DNA of 15,252 nt from Smittium mucronatum (taxonomy: Eukaryota > Kickxellomycota > Harpellomycetes > Harpellales > Legeriomycetaceae): assembly GCA_001953115.1 (NCBI GenBank), contig LSSL01006160.1, positions 1-15,252 of the forward strand, read 5' to 3'. The notes under the pieces are model-generated. The model was given only the letters and a program-made list of their open reading frames with translations, was not told the DNA's origin and did no database searches. Of the stretch, positions 1 through 5,866 are shown one piece after another. Every line of letters begins with the position of its first letter. Position 1 is the first letter of the stretch. The translations under genes were made by a program, and so were the position numbers.

Positions 1-38
1 AATACATCTATAATAAAATAAAACCAGCAAACACTACA
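1..38 (+). repeat. 3' terminal 38 bp of the 5' LTR of element 1
   Basis: Identical to 5168-5205 at the end of the 3' LTR, ending ACTACA directly before the TGG of the primer-binding site. It includes an AATAAAATAAAA tract, a possible poly(A) signal when used in the 3' LTR. Confidence 0.93.
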
Positions 39-50
39 TGGTAGCACCAC
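39..50 (+). promoter_or_regulatory. Primer-binding site (PBS) of element 1
   Basis: TGGTAGCACCAC begins right after the LTR, and TGG is the complement of a tRNA CCA end. The match would be to a tRNA ending GTGGTGCTACCA. An initiator Met tRNA is a common primer for such elements, but I cannot confirm the tRNA here. Related sites are at 11369-11380 and 10662-10673 (minus). A second tract, GTACCCAG (about 56-63), is also shared with element 3. Confidence 0.75.
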
Positions 51-102
51 CCTGAGTACCCAGACCTCATTTTGAATCTTTTAGCCTGAATAATTACATA
101 CA

Positions 103-120
103 ACATTTCGGTGTCCCTGT
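103..120 (+). other. Conserved leader stem-loop followed by CCCTGT (element 1)
   Basis: Stem ACAT (103-106) pairs with GTGT (111-114) around a TTCG loop, followed immediately by CCCTGT (115-120). The gag ATG is 35 bases downstream. Elements 2 and 3 have the same 4-bp stem, 4-base loop and CCCTGT with different stem sequences that still pair. A role in RNA packaging, dimerisation or translation is inference only. Confidence 0.55.
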
Positions 121-154
121 GTAAAAATAAACTTTAAACCTGACTATAATACCG

Positions 155-1213
155 ATGACATTGAGTGCAGACATCACAGCTGTAATATCAGCTGCTGTTG
201 CGGCAGCTTTAGCCCAACAAGCGGGATCAACTGGACAGATTCTTAATCTACCAGAATATCATGGGATAGGAAGCGCTGTATCATTTAAATCCTGGTTTGA
301 TACATGTATTAGCCTATTCGAGGCATTTGCAATTAAAAGCGAGCCACGTAAAGTTGCTAACCTCCGCCTCATGCTTAAAGGGACTGCAGAAACTGCGTTA
401 AAGTCATTTTTATTAAAAAATCCAAGTGTACAATTAAGTACTACAGATATCTTTTACGAATACCTTGCAACAATATTTGTAGACCCAAGTTACCCGCAGG
501 TATTGCGGAGAAAGCTACAAATGCTTAAGCAGACGGGATCTTTAGCGGATTACATCTCCGCGGAAGCAAATTTAATGGGAGAATATAAAGATATATCGGA
601 CAATGAAAGGATATATCTATTCAAATATGGATTAGATAGCAAATTTGTAGATATATTGAATTTAAAAAATCCCACAACATTCTTGGAAGCTATTACATAT
701 ATCAGTAAACATGGAACTGCAATGGATATGCAATTTGCCCAAGAAGTAGTAAGCGATGTAATGGACATAGAGGTTGACTCAATCGGCATAAACAAAATTA
801 AAATAGCCGATTCAACATCAGAACTTCCGAATTTTGTGCTATTAAATGACAGCTTTGCTGATGATACTTTCTTATATAGTATAAATGGCACAGAAGTTCC
901 AATAAACGTATCGGGGCGCATTGGAAGAACTTATCTCAATAATAACATTGTCTGTTGGAACTGCGGTAAACCGGGTCATCGGCGTTCGGAGTGTAATAAA
1001 CTTCCGATACAACAGAATAATACAAACTACAATAACAAAGGTCAACATAATAATAGATACAACAGAAATTTTAACAGAGGCGGTGGTCAGAATAATAGAA
1101 ATTTTCAGTACCGCAGACATAATAACAACAATATTGACAATAATCAACGCGCTCATAACAATTACAGCTATAGTAATGATTTATATCATTCGGGAAATGG
1201 TCCGAGTCAGTAG
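155..1213 (+). CDS. gag: Gag structural protein with CCHC zinc knuckle (element 1)
   Basis: A 352-residue Gag, expected to form the cytoplasmic retrotransposon particle and bind the genomic RNA. The N-terminal half holds the capsid-like part, including a SFKSWFDTCISLFEAFAI stretch (about residues 44-61) and the run around PQVLRRKLQMLKQTGSLADY, typical of Ty3/gypsy Gag cores. A conserved block around residues 225-265 comes just before the zinc knuckle CWNCGKPGHRRSEC (residues 267-280, CX2CX4HX4C). The tail is rich in Asn, Arg, Tyr and Gln, fitting nucleic-acid binding. The start at 155 is the first ATG after the leader, and the copies in elements 2 and 3 begin at the matching place. The stop is TAG at 1211-1213, just downstream of the slippery site used to enter pol. 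No breaks are seen. Confidence 0.93.
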   Translation: MTLSADITAVISAAVAAALAQQAGSTGQILNLPEYHGIGSAVSFKSWFDTCISLFEAFAIKSEPRKVANLRLMLKGTAETALKSFLLKNPSVQLSTTDIFYEYLATIFVDPSYPQVLRRKLQMLKQTGSLADYISAEANLMGEYKDISDNERIYLFKYGLDSKFVDILNLKNPTTFLEAITYISKHGTAMDMQFAQEVVSDVMDIEVDSIGINKIKIADSTSELPNFVLLNDSFADDTFLYSINGTEVPINVSGRIGRTYLNNNIVCWNCGKPGHRRSECNKLPIQQNNTNYNNKGQHNNRYNRNFNRGGGQNNRNFQYRRHNNNNIDNNQRAHNNYSYSNDLYHSGNGPSQ

Positions 1214-1234
1214 GGGAACCAGCGGACCCTATTG
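1192..1234 (+). promoter_or_regulatory. Predicted -1 ribosomal frameshift signal between gag and pol (element 1)
   Basis: In the gag frame the sequence reads TCG GGA AAT, giving the heptamer G GGA AAT (1192-1198) of X XXY YYZ form. The pol frame is -1 relative to gag and open from 1180, so slippage here joins Gag to Pol. Two downstream pairings are visible: GGTCCG (1199-1204) with CGGACC (1223-1228), and CAGTAG (1208-1213) with CTATTG (1229-1234), extendable by GG/CC. Their arms interleave, so they may be alternatives; a coaxial pseudoknot with a 3-base loop looks strained. Element 3 keeps the heptamer (GGGAAAC) and both pairings with sequence changes. Efficiency is unknown. Confidence 0.72.
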
Positions 1235-1350
1235 ACTGCTACAAAACTAAACCGCCCGATACCAACAATATCCCCATAGAAGAGGGTGATACTGATAATG
1301 AGTCTGATTTAGACCTGGAATTAAATGAAAACGATATATATTATACACCA

Positions 1351-4300
1351 ATGAGCTCCCCTAAAATAGATACGCCTAACGAAAGTAAACGAAAAAGATT
1401 AATTGGAGAGGTCCCGAATATATTTAGGTTTAATAAACCACAGATCAGAAAAAGAACAAGGCTGTTCAAAATAAATAAAATAAATATCAATTCTGATATC
1501 ACACTCGGTAAATTAAATAACAACGATCCTAACTCCTCGTACTGTTCTCTAATTATAAATGGGATCAAGACAAAAATTCTTTTTGATTCTGGAGCAGCAA
1601 AGTGTTTTATATCCGGAAAAATTGCCACGAAGCTAAAATTAAAACTTGAAAAAGTAAAAGCCGAAATAAATGCAATCACTGCCGATGGACAAGGGTTCAA
1701 TATAAAAAAACAAACTCAGGTAGATATACCCATCAATAATGTATTAATTCCGACTACTGCATATATTTTCCCACTCGTACATGTGGACATAATCATTGGG
1801 TTCGACTGGTGGGAAAAATATAAGCTGACACCTAGCTACGATTCAAACCGATGGATTGTAATCTTTAATGAAAAACATATACCCTTAAACCTTGAAATAG
1901 AATCAGAAACTCCGATTGTATCGTTAAATCGCCTAAAAAAATTAACAAAAAAAAATAAAGTCGAAGAAATATTAAAAGTCTTTATATGCCAGAATAATGT
2001 TGACCCAAAAATCAAGGAAATTGAATGTTGGAAGGACGCAGAAATGGGGAGTCTTGATTGGCTACCTATATTAAACTCACACAAAGAAGCTTTTAAAAAA
2101 TTTAAATTTGATGACATTCCAGAGAGAGGTATACAGCACGAGATACGGACAGGCGACAACCCCCCTATAGCAAGAAACGCCTACCGTCATAACGATAAAC
2201 AGTTGAAACAGCTGAAAGAAAGCATATACGAATTAATAGGGAAAGAATTTATTCGACCATCATCCTCAGCTTGGGCCAGCCCAGTTCTTTTCGTTACAAA
2301 AAAGGATGGTAGCTGCAGAATGTGCGTAGATTACAGAGCCATTAACAGTATATCACATTTAGACAAGTATCCATTGCCGCGGATAGATGACTGTTTTGAC
2401 AGACTGGGAACTGCTAAATACTTCTCTAGTTTGGATTTACAATCCGGATATCATCAAATCAAAATGCATGATAATTCAATCCAAAAAACAGCATTCACTT
2501 GTAGGTACGGCTCTTTCGAATATACAGTGATGCCATTTGGATTACACAGTGCACCAGCGACTTTCCAACGCCTGATGAATAAAGTTTTGCAAGATTATTT
2601 AGATGAGTATGTTATAGTGTATTTAGATGATATACTCATATTTTCTAAAACATACGAGTTACATAAAATCCATGTTTCTAATGTATTAAAAACTTTGGAA
2701 AAGGCAAAGCTTTCTGTTAATATTTCCAAATGTTCATTTGGTGTAAAGGAGACAAAGTTTTTGGGGCATATAATAAGCAGTTCTGGGATCACTCCGTGCC
2801 ATGATAAAATCAAAGCAATTAACGAATGGCCGCTCCCGATAAACCACACCAATCTACTATCATTTATAGGATTGTGTACCTACTACAGAAAGTTCATACC
2901 GGGATTTGCTTCAGTAGCATCTCCATTATATGAACTAACAAAGGGCAAACCACAAAAAAACTCAATCGTACCATGGAATAATGTAGCCAAAGCGTCATTT
3001 GCTAACCTAAAAAACCTACTCACTTCATCACCCGTACTTCACTCTCCTGATTGGTCAAAGAAATTTTTTCTGGAAACAGATGCATCTGCATTTGCAATAG
3101 GGGCAGTACTCTGTCAAGAAAAATATCCAAACTTCAGATACCCTATAGCGTTCGAATCAAAAAGGTTAACGGTTTCGGAGCGTAATTATTATGCAGGGGA
3201 AAGAGAGCTCCTCGCAATCATACATGCATTTTCAGTATGGAACCATTACCTATCAGCAAACAAATTCACAGTTTTGACCGATCATAAAAATCTGTTGAAT
3301 GTTTTCAAAGATAGAGACCCCCACGGTAGGTTGGCAAGGTGGTTGGAAAAATTCCAGCACCTTAGCCCGGAAATAGTATACTATCCAGGAGCAAACAATA
3401 ATGCCGCAGATGCATTATCTCGAAGATACGATTTAGCAAATGTAGTAATTTCTAATAATAACTCAGACCAAAGCGAAAACATTGACCAAGACACATACTA
3501 CATGACTTTATACATGTACTTGAGAAATAAAATAAATAAACCCAATACCTTTAGTAGTAAGGTTTGGAGCAAATTATTAAGCGACTCACATAAATTCGAA
3601 GTAAGCAAAGACCGGCTTAATTTCAAACACAAATTGCTTACGTCAGTTCCATATATATCTTCAAAAAATAGACTTACGCTTACAAAAAGTTACCATATTA
3701 GTATGGCACATATGGGAATAGCAACAACTTACAACATTATGCGACTTCGTTGCTGGTGGCCAAACATGCGGGAATATATTAACTTGGTAATAAATAATTG
3801 TCCGCAATGTCAAATCGCCGGAGCAAATAAATCTACAGTTGCACCCCTAAACCCAATAAAACCGACAATAAATGCATTTACCAGGTGGGGAATCGATTTT
3901 ATTGGGCAAATGCCGACAACCAGTAGCGGGAATAAATGGGTGCTGTTAGCTATAGATCATAATACAAACTGGATAGTGGCCTCTGCCACAAAAGACGCCA
4001 AAGCAAACACAGTAGCAGATTTCCTATACAAGAAAATATTTTTACAGTTTGGGAATCCCTCCGAAATAATATCGGATAGAGGGACTCAGTTTACTTCGGA
4101 AGTACTCAAAGAATATTTGGAAATTCAAAAGGTTAAACACAACCTAACCTCAGCATACCACCCTATGTCCAATGGCAAAACAGAACGGGCAAATGGTGTA
4201 ATTGGATCTACGTTGACAAAACTAGCATATAAACATAAAAACAAGTGGGATGAATATTTAGATCAGGCTGTTTGGGCAACAAGAATAAGGAAGCACTCAG

Positions 4301-4836
4301 TCACAAAGATTTCACCCTATTTTTTAGTATACGGGGTCGAACCTAGAATACCGGGGGATGATACCTGTACTTCGGGGCAGAACGAATTAGATCCTCATTT
4401 TAATACCAGTGCCAGATTGGTAAGTATTAAGGAAGCCCGAATAGAAGCCAGAAAGAATCAGATTGCAGCAATGCAAAAAATGAAGGTGTCGTACGACAAA
4501 GACAACACAACCACTAAGTACCCAATAGACAGTTGGGTAATGGTAAAAAATGAAACGAGACAGAAGTTAGAACCTAAATATTTAGGCCCTTATAGGATAA
4601 TTTACCATGGCCCTTTTTACACTTACAAACTGATGACAACAAAAGGAGACCAGCTTAAGGTTTTGGTAAACCACAACAGGCTTCAACCCGCAAACGTTGA
4701 AAACGCGGATAACGTTAAATCATGGACCAAGTCTCAAGGAAGGCGCGATAAAAAAAAGATAGTACATTCCAGATGGGGAATGATGTTATGTAAATACATT
4801 ACTAATTATCTGGAATGTAATTGTAGGATTTTGTAA
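1351..4836 (+). CDS. pol: Pol polyprotein: protease, reverse transcriptase, RNase H, integrase (element 1)
   Basis: This frame is open from 1180; 1351 is its first ATG, but translation most likely enters by -1 frameshift at 1192-1198, adding about 50 acidic residues. Numbering from the 1351 Met: protease DSGAA at 79-83; RT fingers around SSAWASPVLFVTKKDG with the active site YLDD at 424-427; RNase H D577, E619, D644, D687; integrase zinc finger H782, H787, C817, C820; catalytic triad D849, D909, E945 with the classical 35-residue D-E gap; GPY at 1079-1081 in the C-terminal GPY/F module. I see no chromodomain. The gene overlaps the polypurine tract, and its last 17 codons lie inside the 3' LTR. 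It processes the polyproteins, copies the RNA and inserts the cDNA. It has no internal stops, in contrast to the two other copies here. Confidence 0.95.
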   Translation: MSSPKIDTPNESKRKRLIGEVPNIFRFNKPQIRKRTRLFKINKININSDITLGKLNNNDPNSSYCSLIINGIKTKILFDSGAAKCFISGKIATKLKLKLEKVKAEINAITADGQGFNIKKQTQVDIPINNVLIPTTAYIFPLVHVDIIIGFDWWEKYKLTPSYDSNRWIVIFNEKHIPLNLEIESETPIVSLNRLKKLTKKNKVEEILKVFICQNNVDPKIKEIECWKDAEMGSLDWLPILNSHKEAFKKFKFDDIPERGIQHEIRTGDNPPIARNAYRHNDKQLKQLKESIYELIGKEFIRPSSSAWASPVLFVTKKDGSCRMCVDYRAINSISHLDKYPLPRIDDCFDRLGTAKYFSSLDLQSGYHQIKMHDNSIQKTAFTCRYGSFEYTVMPFGLHSAPATFQRLMNKVLQDYLDEYVIVYLDDILIFSKTYELHKIHVSNVLKTLEKAKLSVNISKCSFGVKETKFLGHIISSSGITPCHDKIKAINEWPLPINHTNLLSFIGLCTYYRKFIPGFASVASPLYELTKGKPQKNSIVPWNNVAKASFANLKNLLTSSPVLHSPDWSKKFFLETDASAFAIGAVLCQEKYPNFRYPIAFESKRLTVSERNYYAGERELLAIIHAFSVWNHYLSANKFTVLTDHKNLLNVFKDRDPHGRLARWLEKFQHLSPEIVYYPGANNNAADALSRRYDLANVVISNNNSDQSENIDQDTYYMTLYMYLRNKINKPNTFSSKVWSKLLSDSHKFEVSKDRLNFKHKLLTSVPYISSKNRLTLTKSYHISMAHMGIATTYNIMRLRCWWPNMREYINLVINNCPQCQIAGANKSTVAPLNPIKPTINAFTRWGIDFIGQMPTTSSGNKWVLLAIDHNTNWIVASATKDAKANTVADFLYKKIFLQFGNPSEIISDRGTQFTSEVLKEYLEIQKVKHNLTSAYHPMSNGKTERANGVIGSTLTKLAYKHKNKWDEYLDQAVWATRIRKHSVTKISPYFLVYGVEPRIPGDDTCTSGQNELDPHFNTSARLVSIKEARIEARKNQIAAMQKMKVSYDKDNTTTKYPIDSWVMVKNETRQKLEPKYLGPYRIIYHGPFYTYKLMTTKGDQLKVLVNHNRLQPANVENADNVKSWTKSQGRRDKKKIVHSRWGMMLCKYITNYLECNCRIL
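4771..4783 (+). promoter_or_regulatory. Polypurine tract (PPT) of element 1
   Basis: AGATGGGGAATGA directly precedes the 3' LTR start TGTTATG. PPTs survive RNase H and prime plus-strand DNA. The matching place in element 2 (minus strand, 5853-5866) reads CAGATTGGGGATAA before TGTTGTG, supporting the assignment. The tract is also coding, within the pol C-terminus. Confidence 0.82.
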
Positions 4837-5205
4837 TTGTCAAATGACATAAGCGATGTTGTATTAAAACAAAGTTATAATTGTTTTATCATACAATAGG
4901 CGCAAATTACTAAATGCTACAATTAATCACACTTGTCCTAAAAAAGAAACCTTAAAATTACCTACTAAAGTTTACAAATTACCATTTACTATATTTATCA
5001 TTTTACTATAAACAGAAGGTTTTTCCCAACTTGGGTTTTTTCACCTTTTGGTTATTTCCATATAATTTCCTTATATTTTATAACCTTTTACATTTGTAAT
5101 ACCTTACCTACTTTTACCTAAATACAACTACAAAACTTTCCTCTATTTGCTAAAGTGGCGTTTACGTAATACATCTATAATAAAATAAAACCAGCAAACA
5201 CTACA
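4784..5205 (+). repeat. 3' LTR of element 1 (422 bp, TGTTATG...CACTACA)
   Basis: The start is set by the inverted copy at 5206-5521, whose similarity stops exactly at TGTTATG. The end is set by identity of 5168-5205 with window bases 1-38. Ends are TG...CA. Inside are the pol stop (4834-4836), a TATAAAC box-like site (5007-5013), the U-rich-loop hairpin (5013-5050) and an AATAAAATAAAA tract (5179-5190) that could act in polyadenylation. Confidence 0.92.
5013..5050 (+). other. ENE-like hairpin with U-rich internal loop in the 3' LTR of element 1
   Basis: Outer stem CAGAAGGT (5013-5020) pairs with ACCTTTTG (5043-5050). Inner stem CCCA (5025-5028) pairs with TGGG (5032-5035). Between them lie TTTT on the 5' side (5021-5024) and TTTTTTC on the 3' side (5036-5042). 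Two GC-rich helices around a symmetric U-rich internal loop near an RNA 3' end is the architecture of ENE elements, which hold the poly(A) tail in a triple helix and block decay. Four related LTR copies are in the window. Function is inferred. Confidence 0.62.
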
Positions 5206-5521
5206 AATGTAAAAGCTATAGAAATATATGGAGTTTATATAAAAAGTAGCAAAAGATGAAAAAAACCCAAGCTGTGAAAAACCTTCTGTTTATAGTAAAA
5301 ATCATAATTATAGTAAATGGTAATTTTTAAACTTGAGTAGGTAATTTTGAGGTTTCTTTTTTTTAAGGAAAAGTGCGATTAATTGTAGCATTTAGTAATT
5401 CGCGCCTATCGTCTATTAAAACAATTATATCGTTGTTTTAATACAACGAAGCTTATGTCATTTGACAATTACGAAATCTTACAATTGCATTCCAGATAAT
5501 TAGTAATTTATTTACATAACA
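5206..5521 (-). repeat. Truncated inverted LTR of the element 1 subfamily (solo-like)
   Basis: The reverse complement matches element 1's LTR from TGTTATGTAAATA (ending at 5521) down to about LTR base 311, clearly related over the full length but with scattered differences. The last roughly 111 bp of this LTR are missing because element 1 begins its LTR end at 5205. No internal element DNA of its own follows on either side, so I call it a solo LTR split by element 1. Its own hairpin (5251-5288) is weakened: the inner stem CCCA has become CACA. Confidence 0.85.
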
Positions 5522-5852
5522 CGTATATTTAACTAATTGTATTATCAATAGTAACACAATAAAAGCAATCCAGAAAATGAAGATTGAAATATAGGAGAAA
5601 TCTCCCAGTGTGGGAAAAACCTATTCTTCTTATTTACATCATATTTATTTTTGGTAGTATATATGTGTTATCTATTCATATTTCAGCACTTCTAGCAATA
5701 TTATCCTTAAATAGACATTGTTTTTTATAAGAATATATATGATTGTATAATTTGATTATTAATAATCAATTACGTAATACTTTATCAATAGACTTTGTTT
5801 ATTGTGTAATAAAAACACATTTTAATTACAGTGCCGTTCTCTTAACACAACA
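5522..5852 (-). repeat. 3' LTR of element 2, terminal part missing
   Basis: On the minus strand it starts TGTTGTG at 5852, right after the PPT, and runs down to 5522 where the inverted LTR begins. About 5550-5720 is a direct repeat of about 10745-10915 in the other LTR (shared AAGCAATCCAGAAAATGAAG). Comparison with the 5' LTR suggests roughly 45 bp are missing at its 3' end, expected left of the window. Confidence 0.82.
5591..5624 (-). other. ENE-like hairpin in the 3' LTR of element 2
   Basis: Minus-strand reading: outer stem ATAGG (5624-5620) pairs with CCTAT (5595-5591); inner stem CCCA (5614-5611) pairs with TGGG (5607-5604). The 5' loop side is TTTTT and the 3' side is the partly mutated AGATTTCT. 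The outer stem differs from elements 1 and 3 yet still pairs fully. Confidence 0.55.
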
Positions 5853-5866
5853 TTATCCCCAATCTG
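5853..5866 (-). promoter_or_regulatory. Polypurine tract of element 2
   Basis: Minus-strand CAGATTGGGGATAA abuts the LTR start TGTTGTG at 5852, matching position and sequence of the element 1 PPT. Confidence 0.7.

Larger units (their letters stand above)
1..5205 (+). mobile_element. Element 1: Ty3/gypsy LTR retrotransposon with intact coding, 5' LTR cut by window edge
   Basis: Order seen: 38 bp of 5' LTR end, PBS, leader, gag, pol in the order protease-RT-RNaseH-integrase, polypurine tract, complete 3' LTR. Integrase lying after RNase H is the Ty3/gypsy order. Bases 1-38 are identical to 5168-5205, which fixes the LTR ends and suggests recent insertion, though 38 bp is a short sample. Gag and pol are both uninterrupted and all catalytic residues I checked are present, so the copy could be active or was until recently. 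No env-like ORF follows pol, and no chromodomain is visible. The flank at 5206 onward is an inverted LTR of the same subfamily, so this copy inserted into a relative. Whether the 5' LTR is complete cannot be seen. Confidence 0.94.

Noticed and set aside
39..50. Tf1-style self-priming instead of a tRNA primer
   Set aside because: I looked for the PBS complement inside the LTR and found only a six-base TGCTAC match (near 4914), too short and not at a plausible RNA start.
921..1235. Plus-strand 104-codon ORF overlapping the gag end
   Set aside because: An out-of-frame reading of the Asn/Arg-rich gag tail; it lacks any motif and does not lead into pol.
1341..1700. Minus-strand 119-codon ORF opposite pol
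   Set aside because: A shadow of the pol protease region; similar antisense frames at 550-921, 872-1156 and 12718-13137 are also shadows.
4500..4780. A chromodomain at the integrase C-terminus
   Set aside because: After the GPY/F module the remaining residues are few, basic and lack the aromatic cage pattern.
4837..5205. An env-like or other third gene after pol
   Set aside because: Only LTR sequence follows pol; there is no ORF of note.
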